A DNA stretch of 30,911 nucleotides from Streptosporangiaceae bacterium (GTDB lineage Bacteria; Actinomycetota; Actinomycetes; Streptosporangiales; Streptosporangiaceae), in contig JAICWX010000076.1 in NCBI GenBank assembly GCA_025934635.1, positions 1 through 30,911 on the forward strand, written 5' to 3'. Position 1 is the stretch's first letter, and each line of letters starts with the position of its first letter. Under the pieces are notes generated by a model. The model worked only from the letters and a program-made list of their open reading frames with translations. It was not told the DNA's origin and did no database searches. Positions 14,502-21,728 of the stretch are shown here, piece after piece. The position numbers were made by a program, and so were the translations under genes.

Positions 14502-15142
14502 CGACGATCGCGAACGCGGGATCGGGGTTCCGGGGCCGGAACCCCGATCCGGACGGCCTGCGCGAGCGGAAAAAGGCCAGGACGCGTGCGGCCCTGCGGC
14601 AGCACGCGCTCCGGCTGTTCCGCGAGCGGGGCTATCAGCAGACCACGGTGGAGCAGATCGCGGCGGCGGCGGAGGTATCGCCGAGCACGTTCTTCCGCTA
14701 CTTCCCGACCAAGGAAGACCTCGTCCTGCAGGACGACATGGACATCATGATCGCCGAGGCGTTCGAGCGGCAGCCGGCCGGGCTCGGCCCGGTCGCCGCC
14801 TTCCGCGTCGCCCTGCGGGAGGTCACCGGCTCCTACAGCCAGGCCGACCTCGACGTGCTCCGGGCGACCACGGCCCTTATCGCGACCGTGCCGGAGGTCC
14901 GGGCCCGGGCCACCGACGAGTTCGCCCGCATGATCGCGGTGCTGAGCGGGGCCCTGGCCCGGCGGACCGGGCGCCCGGCGGACGATCTGACCGTGCGGGC
15001 GGTGGCCGGCGGGATCATCGGCGTCATCTTGTCGATCACCTTGCCGGTGCAGGACTGGCGCGGCGACGGGGATGACTTCATGGCCCTGTTCGAGCGCACC
15101 GACCGGGCCCTGGCCCTGCTCGAGGCCGGGCTCCCGCTCTGA
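14498..15142 (+). CDS. TetR-family regulator 1, coupled to DHA2 exporter
   Basis: 214 residues from the ATG that overlaps the exporter stop (ATGA). The N-terminal helix-turn-helix is clear: RTRAALRQHALRLFRERGY, then TTVEQIAAAAEVSPSTFFRYFPTKEDLVLQD. The ligand domain fits the actinobacterial AcrR/TetR group with the end ALALLEAGLPL. It is probably the local repressor of the exporter operon, relieved by an exported compound. Codons 8-18 lie in a 32-bp near-perfect palindrome that would fold into a very stable mRNA hairpin right after the start codon. A second, closely related TetR gene follows 71 bp downstream. Confidence 0.93.
   Translation: MTTIANAGSGFRGRNPDPDGLRERKKARTRAALRQHALRLFRERGYQQTTVEQIAAAAEVSPSTFFRYFPTKEDLVLQDDMDIMIAEAFERQPAGLGPVAAFRVALREVTGSYSQADLDVLRATTALIATVPEVRARATDEFARMIAVLSGALARRTGRPADDLTVRAVAGGIIGVILSITLPVQDWRGDGDDFMALFERTDRALALLEAGLPL
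14519..14550 (+). repeat. Perfect 15-bp inverted repeat inside the start of TetR gene 1
   Basis: GGATCGGGGTTCCGG and CCGGAACCCCGATCC are separated by two Gs. It spans codons 8-18 of the TetR gene and lies 18 bp after the exporter stop. The second TetR gene lacks it. It could damp translation or transcription into the regulator, or be its binding site. Confidence 0.6.
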
Positions 15143-15213
15143 GCGCCAGCCCGGGCCGGCCTGGCCGGCCGCTGAGCCGCCGCTGCCGGTGAAACGGGCC
15201 AGGAACGGGCAGA

Positions 15214-15849
15214 ATGGTAAACGTGACAGTGATTCCCGGAACCGGCCAGGAGCGGCCGGACGGCTTGCGCGAGCGGAAGAAGGCCAGGACCCGCGCCGCC
15301 ATCCGGGATCACGCCCTGCGGCTGTTCCGCGAGAACGGCTACCAGCGCACCACCGTGGAGCAGATCGCGGCGGCGGCGGAGGTGTCGCCCAGCACGTTCT
15401 TCCGCTACTTCCCGACCAAGGAAGACGTCGTCCTGCAGGACGACATGGACACCCGGATGGTCGAGGCACTGGACCGGCAGCCCGCTGACCTCACCCCGCT
15501 CAGCGCGGTCCGCGCAGCGGTCCGCGACGCGTTCGCCTCCTACACCGAGGCCGACCTTGATGTGATCAGCGAGACCAGCGCCCTCAGCATGACCGTGCCC
15601 GAGATCAGGGCCCGGGCCACGGACGAGTTCACCCGCACCATCGGGGTTGTCGCCGAGGCCCTGGCCAAGCGGGCCGGGCGCTCGCCCGACGACCTGGCCG
15701 TGCGCACCGCGGCCGGCGCGATCGTCGGCGTCATGATGAGCCTGGCCCTGCCGTGGGAAGACATGGCGAGCGGCCGGAAACCCATCGAGGACCTGTTCGG
15801 TCGCGTCGACCAGGCCCTGGCCCTGCTGGAGGCCGGGCTCCCCCTGTAG
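15214..15849 (+). CDS. TetR-family regulator 2, tandem paralogue of regulator 1
   Basis: 211 residues from ATG 15214 (GTG 15223 is an alternative; ribosome binding site weak). The DNA-binding region is nearly identical to regulator 1 (LRERKKARTRAA, TTVEQIAAAAEVSPSTFFRYFPTKED), while the ligand domain has diverged. Both end in ALALLEAGLPL. This is a recent tandem duplication with the DNA-recognition helix conserved, so both proteins may bind the same operators and possibly form mixed dimers while sensing different ligands. It is on the same strand as the exporter and regulator 1, 71 bp after the latter. Confidence 0.92.
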   Translation: MVNVTVIPGTGQERPDGLRERKKARTRAAIRDHALRLFRENGYQRTTVEQIAAAAEVSPSTFFRYFPTKEDVVLQDDMDTRMVEALDRQPADLTPLSAVRAAVRDAFASYTEADLDVISETSALSMTVPEIRARATDEFTRTIGVVAEALAKRAGRSPDDLAVRTAAGAIVGVMMSLALPWEDMASGRKPIEDLFGRVDQALALLEAGLPL

Positions 15850-15863
15850 GCCCGCCGCCCCCG

Positions 15864-15908
15864 GGGTCGCCGGCCCTCAGGGTCGCCGGCCCCCAGGGTC
15901 GCCGGCCC
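15864..15908. repeat. 16-bp tandem repeat, about 2.8 units
   Basis: GGGTCGCCGGCCC(T/C)CA repeated just after the second TetR gene. Each unit contains the palindrome GCCGGC. Possible terminator region; no coding role. Confidence 0.6.
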
Positions 15909-16073
15909 GGCCGGCTAGCCGTGCGCTTCAGCGCCGCGTCAGCGGTGCTTCAGAGGTATGGCCGACAGTGAACGGGTCCGTTGCTTCCGATCGCAGCGGC
16001 GAATCCGCGGGCTCCGCTGGAACCCGGGGCCCGCGGATGCCGATCTCGTGTCACACCCCAGGGGGCTGAGGTC

Positions 16074-16166
16074 ATGAGTACTCGCGCGGTGGTCCTGATC
16101 GTGGTGGTCATGGCCGTAGCGGCCTTCGCCGGCGTGGCCCTGGTCGCCCTGTTCGTGGCCGTCTGA
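16074..16166 (+). CDS. 30-residue single-helix membrane peptide
   Basis: ATG 16074 with GGGGGCTGAGG upstream. The sequence is MSTRAV followed by a continuous hydrophobic helix of Val, Ala and Leu to the end at FVAV, without charged residues after Arg4. The orientation would be N-in with a very short cytoplasmic start. A longer in-frame ATG at 15981 exists but has unconvincing composition and no ribosome binding site. No recognised family. Supported by its textbook membrane-helix composition and ribosome binding site; still modest confidence because it is short. Confidence 0.5.
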   Translation: MSTRAVVLIVVVMAVAAFAGVALVALFVAV

Positions 16167-16180
16167 GCCTGCCTCGCCCG

Positions 16181-16343
16181 CCGGTCGCAAAGCTCGGGTT
16201 TCCGCCGACCCGGGACCGGGGACGGCCGGCAGCGTGGCCGGCCGTCCCCGGCAGTCCGACCGGTCGCAGGTCATGGAGCTCGGGTAGTCCGCCTACCCGG
16301 GACCGGGGCGGCCGGTAGCGGGCCGGCCGCCCCGGCAGTCCCA
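16181..16343 (+). repeat. Tandem duplicated two-hairpin element upstream of the DUF2254 gene
   Basis: Units 16181-16259 and 16260-16343 both begin CCGGTCGCA and end GGCAGTCC. Each has a first hairpin (CGGGT/ACCCG; second unit CGGGTAG-TCCGC-CTACCCG) and a second, larger one: GGGGACGGCCGGC/GCCGGCCGTCCCC (16218-16249) and GGGGCGGCCGG/CCGGCCGCCCC (16305-16333). Pairing is kept although the sequences differ, suggesting selection for structure. It may be a double terminator or a structured leader of the next gene. Confidence 0.6.
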
Positions 16344-16350
16344 CGGCAGC

Positions 16351-17799
16351 ATGCCACCGTCGGGCGACCCGGCGGTCCCCGTGACAAGATTGGCGGTCAT
16401 GTACCGCGGCGTCCTGTCTTCCGGCCTCGGCTCGCACTGGCGGCGCGAGGTCCTGCGGACCAGCCTGTGGTACGTGCCCGCGCTGGAGGTGGCGGCCGCG
16501 CTGGCGCTGTTCGGCGGCACGCTCGCGGCCGACCGGGCCGCTTACCACGGCGACTTCGCCGTGCCGGGCTGGGTGATCAGCGGCAGCGCCGACGCGGCCC
16601 GGCAGATCCTCACGACGATCGCGGCCGCCATCATCACCGTGATCGGGGTGGTCTTCTCCGTCATCCTGCTCACCCTGACGCTGGCCTCGACCCAGTTCGG
16701 GCCGCGGATGCTGCGGAACTTCATCCGCGACCGCGGCACCCAGCTGACCCTCGGCACGTTCGTGGCCACGTTCGTCTACGCGGTGCTCGTGCTCGGCTCG
16801 ATCGGGGTCGAGTCCCGCGGCGACTTCGTACCGCACATCGGCGTGACGGTCACGCTCGGGCTGATGGTCGCTGACCTAGCCGTGCTCATCTACTTCATCC
16901 ATCACACGGCGACCTCGATCCAGCTGCCCCAGGTGATCGCGAGCATCGCCGCCGACCTGGCCGTGGCGATCAGGGAGCAGGGCAGCGGGAACACCGAACC
17001 GCACGATAAGGCCGGCCCGGCCGCGGGCGAACTGGTGGCCCGGGCCGAAGAGGGCGGCGGCGTGCTGCTCGCCCCGGTCAGCGGGTACGTGCAGTTCATC
17101 AGGCACCAGAGCCTGGTCCGGCTGGCCACCGAGGCCGACGCGGTGATCAACCTGGAGCACCGGCCCGGGCACTTCGTCGTGCAGGGGCACCGGTTCGCCT
17201 CGGTCTGGCCGCCGGAGGCGGCGCCGCATATCCGGCAGGCGCTGGGCCGCGCGCACTTCGTCGGGCCGCACCGCACCCTCAGCCAGGACGTCTCGTTCGG
17301 CGTCGACCAGCTGGTCGAGATCGCGCTGCGCGCGCTCTCCGCCGCTATCAACGACACGTTCACCGTCCTGACCTGCATCGACTGGCTCGGGGAGAGCCTG
17401 TGCAAGATCGTGGCGCAGTGGCATCCGGCCCGCGTGCACCGGGACGAGCGGGGGTTCATCCGGGTCATCGCGCCCGAGCCCTCCTACGACCGGCTGATGC
17501 AGCGCTCGTTCGAGAAGCTCAGGCAGTCCAGCCTGGGCCAGCCCGCGGTGATGATCCGGCTGCTCGACGCGCTGGCCCGCATCATGGCCGAGACCACGAG
17601 CCAGGCGCAGCGCCGGGTGCTGCTCGAGCAGGCGGCCATGATCAGCCGGGCGTGCGAGCGCTCGGTGCCCGAAGCCGCCGACCGGGCCGACATCCAGCGC
17701 CGCTACGAGGCCGTGCTGACCGTGGAGGCACGGCTGACCGCCGACGAGGAGGGCGTGAGCGGGCCGGGAACGAACGGGCCAGGACCAGACAGGGCATGA
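16351..17799 (+). CDS. DUF2254 membrane protein
   Basis: 482 residues from ATG 16351; GTG 16381 and ATG 16399 (MYRGVLSSG) are equally possible because none has a clear ribosome binding site. The layout is that of DUF2254 predicted membrane proteins: LRTSLWYVPALEVAAALALF as helix 1, then ILTTIAAAIITVIGVVFSV, TLASTQFGPRMLRNFIRD and two further helices by about residue 190. A long soluble C-terminal part has DVSFGVDQLVEIALRALS and AINDTFT, the conserved core of the family. Biochemical function of DUF2254 is unknown. A duplicated hairpin element ends 7 bp before the longest start, so the leader may be structured. Confidence 0.88.
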   Translation: MPPSGDPAVPVTRLAVMYRGVLSSGLGSHWRREVLRTSLWYVPALEVAAALALFGGTLAADRAAYHGDFAVPGWVISGSADAARQILTTIAAAIITVIGVVFSVILLTLTLASTQFGPRMLRNFIRDRGTQLTLGTFVATFVYAVLVLGSIGVESRGDFVPHIGVTVTLGLMVADLAVLIYFIHHTATSIQLPQVIASIAADLAVAIREQGSGNTEPHDKAGPAAGELVARAEEGGGVLLAPVSGYVQFIRHQSLVRLATEADAVINLEHRPGHFVVQGHRFASVWPPEAAPHIRQALGRAHFVGPHRTLSQDVSFGVDQLVEIALRALSAAINDTFTVLTCIDWLGESLCKIVAQWHPARVHRDERGFIRVIAPEPSYDRLMQRSFEKLRQSSLGQPAVMIRLLDALARIMAETTSQAQRRVLLEQAAMISRACERSVPEAADRADIQRRYEAVLTVEARLTADEEGVSGPGTNGPGPDRA

Positions 17800-17932
17800 A
17801 CGAACGGGCTCGGCGCGAGCGGACCGGACGGCTGAAACTTTTTTCTCGGCGGTGTCGGATACGGCGCCGCGCCGTTCGTGGCATTGATGAAGGGACGCCA
17901 GGCCGGCGTCCCCGCTGATACTGGAGGCAACC

Positions 17933-18277
17933 GTGAAATACGTGATCCTGCTGCTGAACACCGAGGCGAGCCAGCAGCTGTCCGAGGCGGACGGGCAGGC
18001 CTGGTACGGCGAGATCGGTGCCTGGTACGAGAAGAACGGCGGCGGTTCGGGCAAGCTGGCCGAGACCGGGTACCAGCTGGCGCCGTCCGCCTCGGCCCGG
18101 ACGGTGCGCGCCAGCGGCGTCACCGACGGCCCGTTCATGGAGACCAAGGAGGCCCTCGGCGGGTACTCGGTGCTGGAGACCGACACCATCGAGGAGGCCG
18201 TCGAGATCGCGAAGACCTGGCCGGGCGTGGACCGCGGCTGGATGACGATCGAAGTCCGGCCCGTCATCGAGATGTAG
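17933..18277 (+). CDS. YCII-related (DGPF) domain protein
   Basis: 114 residues from a GTG with GGAGG five bases upstream. MKYVILLLN starts the ferredoxin-like fold, and TDGPFMETKEALGGYSVLE is the DGPF motif region. IEEAVEIAKTWP and the end IEVRPVIEM complete the domain. Such small proteins are regularly encoded beside ECF42-type sigma factors, and one is found here, but convergent rather than in one operon: the gene ends 85 bp from the sigma gene's stop. It may be a target or partner of that sigma factor. Reaction unknown. Confidence 0.93.
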   Translation: MKYVILLLNTEASQQLSEADGQAWYGEIGAWYEKNGGGSGKLAETGYQLAPSASARTVRASGVTDGPFMETKEALGGYSVLETDTIEEAVEIAKTWPGVDRGWMTIEVRPVIEM

Positions 18278-18293
18278 CAGCCCCGGCCGGGAC

Positions 18294-18330
18294 GCCCTGG
18301 CGAGGGGGTCAGGGCTCCCACGGCCAGGGC
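18294..18330. terminator. Bidirectional terminator between convergent YCII and sigma genes
   Basis: GCCCTGGC (18294-18301) and GCCAGGGC (18323-18330) are perfect complements with a partly self-complementary loop. The position between two convergent stops fits a shared terminator. Confidence 0.5.
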
Positions 18331-18373
18331 TGAGAAGGAGCAGGGCTCAGAAGGAGCAGGGCTCAGAAGGACA
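18327..18373. repeat. Three 16-bp tandem repeats at the sigma gene 3' end
   Basis: GGGCT(G/C)AGAAGGAGCA three times. The third unit contains the sigma gene's stop codon, so repeat-number change would alter only the 3' untranslated end. Confidence 0.6.
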
Positions 18374-19577
18374 GGCGGCGGGCGAGGAGCTCGCGCTCAG
18401 CCGGGTTCCCGGCTAGCGCGAGCGCTCGCTCGCTGGCGTCCCTGGCCTCGTCGTCGCGGCCCAGGCCGGCCAGCAGGCCGGCCCGCAGCGCGTGGAACAG
18501 CCGGTACCCGTCGAGCTCGGCGGCGAGCGGGGAGATCTCGGCCAGCGCGGCCTCCGGGCCGACCACGTAGCGGGTGGCCACGGCCCGGTTGAGCAGCACC
18601 ACCGGGGACGGCGCGAGCGCCTGGAGCCGGTCGTACAGCAGGCGGATCTGGAGCCAGTCGGTGCGCTCGTAGTCGGGCGCCTCGGCGTGCAGCGCGGCGA
18701 TGGCCGCCTGGACCTGGTAGGGCCCGGGGACGCGCAGGGCCAGCGCGCGGCCGAGCAGCCCGGTGGCCTCGGCGATGAGCGCCGCGTCCCAGCGGGCGCG
18801 GTCCTGATCGGTGAGCCGGACCAGGCGTCCCCAGCCGTCGAACCGGGTCGCGGCGCGGGACTCGTGCAGCAGCATCAGCGCGAGCAGGCCACCGACCTCG
18901 GGCTCGCGCGGCATCAGCCGGTGCAGCAGCCGGGCCAGCGCCACCGCCTGGGCGGCCAGGTCGCGCCGGGCGGGCTGGCGGCCCGCGCTGGCCAGGTAAC
19001 CCTCGTTGAAAACCAGGTACACCACGGCCAGCACCTCGGCCAGCCGGTCCGCGAGCGCGTCGGGATCGGGAATCCGCAGGTCGGCGTGCGCGGCCCGCAG
19101 CGCCTTGCGCGCCCGCAGCAGCCGCTGGGTCATCGCGGGCTCGGCGGCCAGGAAAGCGGCGGCGATCTCGGCCGTGGTCAGGCCGCAGGCGGCCCGCAGG
19201 GTAAGCGCGATCTGCGACTCGCGCGGCAGCGCGGGGTGGCAGCACGCGAAGATCATCCCGAGCAGCTCGTCGTCGGCGTCGCCGGTATCGGCGCCGGTTT
19301 CGGCACTGGGCCCGGTCTGCGTCACGGCCAGCAGGGCCAGCTTCTCCTGTCCGGCCCGGTCCCGGCGGAGCCGGTCGATCGCCTTGCGGCGAGCCGTGGT
19401 GGCCAGCCAGCCGCCCGGGTTCGGCGGCGGGCCTTCCCGCCAGTGCTCGATGGCCTCGACGAACGCGTCCTGCACCGCGTCGGCGGCGAGGCCGACGTCC
19501 CCGGTCCGCGCGGCCAGGGCGGCGGTGATCCGGGGCGCTTCGGCCCGGTAGATCCGCTCGAGCTGCGGAGCGTCCAA
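18363..19577 (-). CDS. ECF42-type RNA polymerase sigma factor with C-terminal extension
   Basis: 404 residues if started at TTG 19577 (LDAPQLERIYRAEAPRITAAL). The frame is open further upstream, but that part lies antisense-free inside the preceding hydratase gene and has no ATG/GTG nearby. Region 2 is seen in DAVQDAFVEAIEHW and GGWLATTARRKAIDRLRRD. Region 4 is QIALTLRAACGLTTAEIAAAF to RLLRARKALR. A helical C-terminal domain of about 200 residues has the hallmarks of this group: YLVFNEGYLAS, LLALMLLHESR, TDWLQIRLLYD and PSPVVLLNRAVA. ECF42 sigma factors lack a classical anti-sigma factor; the extension is thought to control activity. It follows an enoyl-CoA hydratase gene by 11 bp and converges with a YCII gene. 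Confidence 0.88.
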   Translation of the reverse strand: MDAPQLERIYRAEAPRITAALAARTGDVGLAADAVQDAFVEAIEHWREGPPPNPGGWLATTARRKAIDRLRRDRAGQEKLALLAVTQTGPSAETGADTGDADDELLGMIFACCHPALPRESQIALTLRAACGLTTAEIAAAFLAAEPAMTQRLLRARKALRAAHADLRIPDPDALADRLAEVLAVVYLVFNEGYLASAGRQPARRDLAAQAVALARLLHRLMPREPEVGGLLALMLLHESRAATRFDGWGRLVRLTDQDRARWDAALIAEATGLLGRALALRVPGPYQVQAAIAALHAEAPDYERTDWLQIRLLYDRLQALAPSPVVLLNRAVATRYVVGPEAALAEISPLAAELDGYRLFHALRAGLLAGLGRDDEARDASERALALAGNPAERELLARRLSF

Positions 19578-19588
19578 GATCGCGCGGG

Positions 19589-20410
19589 CTAGGCGCCCGT
19601 GAACCGGGGCGGCCGCTTCTCGGCGAAGGCCCTGACTCCCTCGGCGAAGTCGGCGGAGCCGGACATCTCCCGCTGGATCTGCGCCTCGAACTCGAGCTGG
19701 GCGTCCATCTGCTCGTACAGCCACCGGTTGAGCTGGCGCTTGGTGCCGTCGTACGACCTGGTGGCACCGCCGGCCAGCCGGTCGAGCAGCTTGGCCGACT
19801 CCGCACCGAACTCCTCGTCCGGCCAGACCCGGTTGATCAGCCCCCAGCCGAGCGCCTGGCGGGCACCGAGCCGCTCGCCCAGCAGGGCCAGCTCGGCCGC
19901 CCGGGCGAAGCCGATCCGGGACGGCACCAGCAGCGACGAGCCGCCGTCGGGCACCAGCCCGATGTTGACGAAGGCGAGCTGGAAGAACGCCGACTCGGCC
20001 GCCACGACCAGGTCGCAGGCCAGCGCGAGGGACAGGCCGATCCCGGCCGCCGGGCCGTTGACCGCGGCCACGACCGGCTTGGGCATCCGCCGGATGCCGG
20101 TGATCAGCGGGTGGTACCGCTCGGTGAGGATCGTGTACACGTCAGGCGGGTTGTCACCTGCCTCCGCCGCGGATTCCTTCAGGTCGGCGCCGCTGGAGAA
20201 GGCGCGCCCGGCGCCGGTGATCAGCACCGCCCGGACCCCGGGATCGCCGGTGACCTCGCGGATCGCGTCGTTCAGGTCGGCCGCGAACCGCGCGTTCCAG
20301 GCGTTCAGCCGGTCCGGGCGGTTGAGCTCGACCTTGGCCCCCGCACCGCGACGGTAGAGGTTGACGGTCTCATACTGGCGGTAAAGCTCATCGTCACTCA
20401 CGCCGGTCAT
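19589..20410 (-). CDS. Enoyl-CoA hydratase/isomerase family protein
   Basis: 273 residues from ATG 20410 (MTGVSDDEL), with GGGA six bases upstream; ATG 20428 is the next alternative. Crotonase fold motifs: ITGAGRAFSSGADLKE (oxyanion loop), VNGPAAGIGLSLALACDLVV, and FVNIGLVPDGGSS. The Asp in LVPDGG, with no Glu there, resembles PaaG-type isomerases more than classical hydratases, so ring-modifying or double-bond-shifting chemistry on an acyl-CoA is as likely as hydration. The C-terminus EKRPPRFTGA is typical. The sigma gene follows by 11 bp; the ppk2 gene starts divergently only 46 bp away, so promoters must overlap. Confidence 0.93.
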   Translation of the reverse strand: MTGVSDDELYRQYETVNLYRRGAGAKVELNRPDRLNAWNARFAADLNDAIREVTGDPGVRAVLITGAGRAFSSGADLKESAAEAGDNPPDVYTILTERYHPLITGIRRMPKPVVAAVNGPAAGIGLSLALACDLVVAAESAFFQLAFVNIGLVPDGGSSLLVPSRIGFARAAELALLGERLGARQALGWGLINRVWPDEEFGAESAKLLDRLAGGATRSYDGTKRQLNRWLYEQMDAQLEFEAQIQREMSGSADFAEGVRAFAEKRPPRFTGA

Positions 20411-20456
20411 GCTATCCCGGGAGGTCATCCCGGTTAAAACAAGGGAGAACGCGGCG

Positions 20457-21317
20457 ATGTCAGGCAAGGTCAAGGACCACGGCAAGAAAGAGCCTCTGCA
20501 CGCGGGCGGGACACCGCGGCTGCCTAAGAAGCTCTATGAGGACGAGCTGTACCGCCTGCAGGGCGAGCTGGTGCGGATGCAGGGGTGGGTGCGGGCCGAG
20601 GGCGCCCGGATCGTGATCATCTTCGAGGGCCGCGACGCGGCCGGCAAGGGCAGCACGATCAAGCGGGTGACCGAGTACCTCAACCCCCGGCTCGCCCGGA
20701 TCGTCGCCCTGCCCGCGCCGACCGAACGGCAGACCACCCAGTGGTACTTCCAGCGCTACGTGGAGAACCTGCCCGCGGCCGGCGAGATCGTCCTGTTCGA
20801 CCGCAGCTGGTACAACCGGGCCGGCGTAGAGCACGTCATGGGGTTCTGCAGTAAGGAGGAGTACAGCCGGTTCATGCACCAGTGCCCGATCTTCGAGCGG
20901 CTGCTGGTGGAGGACGGCATCTTGCTGCGCAAGTACTGGTTCTCGGTAGGCGACGAGGAGCAGCAGGTCCGGTTCGAGTCCCGGCTGCACGACCCGATGC
21001 GCAGCTGGAAGCTCTCGCCCATGGACCTGGAGTCGATCACCCGGTGGGAGGACTACTCGCGGGCCAAGGACGAGATGTTCGTGCACACCGACATCCCCGA
21101 GGCGCCGTGGCACGTGGTGGAAAGCGACGACAAGCGGCGCGCCCGCATCAACATGATTGCCCACCTGCTCGGCACGATTCCCTACCACCAGGTGAAGCAG
21201 CCGTCGCTGAAGCTGCCGCCGCGGCCGGCGTCCCAGGGATACATCCGGACGCCGCGCGACATGCAGGCCTTCGTCCCCGACCACGCCGCCGAGATCCTCG
21301 CCGCCGCCGGGGACTAG
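20457..21317 (+). CDS. ppk2: Polyphosphate kinase 2 family protein
   Basis: 286 residues from ATG 20457, with AGGGAG about 10 bases upstream. Walker A FEGRDAAGKGST (about residues 55-66) and the Walker B/lid region VLFDRSWYNRAGVEHVMG (about 112-129) are diagnostic. RKYWFSVGDEEQQVRFESR and MDLESITRWEDYSRAKDEM also match. PPK2 enzymes transfer phosphate between polyphosphate and nucleotides; a single PPK2 domain of this size fits class I, which mainly phosphorylates nucleoside diphosphates from polyphosphate, but class cannot be fixed by eye. Cytoplasmic. It is divergent from the hydratase gene and followed by non-coding repeats. Confidence 0.95.
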   Translation: MSGKVKDHGKKEPLHAGGTPRLPKKLYEDELYRLQGELVRMQGWVRAEGARIVIIFEGRDAAGKGSTIKRVTEYLNPRLARIVALPAPTERQTTQWYFQRYVENLPAAGEIVLFDRSWYNRAGVEHVMGFCSKEEYSRFMHQCPIFERLLVEDGILLRKYWFSVGDEEQQVRFESRLHDPMRSWKLSPMDLESITRWEDYSRAKDEMFVHTDIPEAPWHVVESDDKRRARINMIAHLLGTIPYHQVKQPSLKLPPRPASQGYIRTPRDMQAFVPDHAAEILAAAGD

Positions 21318-21412
21318 GGCAGCGGAGGTGGCCCTGGCCCGGCCTCAGGGGCCGCGCTCGCACCACAGCTCACGCCCGTCACAGGCCTGGGCCCTAATCA
21401 GATCCCGGCAAA

Positions 21413-21468
21413 CGACATGAATGCTCCATCAATGTCGCAATCACGGCATTGATGCTCCATCAATGCCG
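21413..21468 (-). repeat. 56-bp double-palindrome repeat, copy 2
   Basis: Same element as 12490-12545 in reverse orientation. The unit at 21444-21468 is a perfect palindrome: arms CGGCATTGAT/ATCAATGCCG around a 5-base centre. The other unit (21413-21437) is imperfect. It lies about 95 bp downstream of ppk2. Confidence 0.7.
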
Positions 21469-21580
21469 TTAACGCGCCTCCCCCTGGGCGCCCGGATGGC
21501 ACTCGGTGATACGGCGGGGACCCTTGGAGCAGATGAGCCAAATGAGGTGGAAGAGATTCGTGAACTACCGGGACAGGTGG

Positions 21581-21728
21581 GTTCAGGATCTGCTGGGCGG
21601 GTTCAGGATCTGCTGGGTTCGTCCGTGATGTACGGGGCGGGCCTGGGCGCTTGGTGATGTGGGGGCGGCCCTGGGGGGTTGGTTATGTGGGGGGCGGGTC
21701 CCGGGGGCTTGTAGGTGTGGGGGCGGGG
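21581..21728. repeat. Tandem and G-rich repeats downstream of the AfsR-like gene
   Basis: GTTCAGGATCTGCTGGG(C/T) occurs twice at a 20-bp period (21581-21618). Then come about four degenerate units of roughly 29 bp (21623-21730), pattern GGT-ATGT followed by GGGGGCGG and GGGGG-TT. The plus strand has many runs of three or more G, so quadruplex formation is possible. It abuts the stop of the AfsR-like gene. No gene is seen in 21318-21728. Confidence 0.55.

Noticed and set aside
15864..15908. CRISPR array
   Set aside because: Units are 16 bp head-to-tail without spacers; the same applies to 18327-18373 and 21623-21730.
15981..16166. 61-residue version of the small membrane protein
   Set aside because: The upstream half is Arg/Pro-rich without ribosome binding site; the ATG at 16074 has one and begins the hydrophobic helix.
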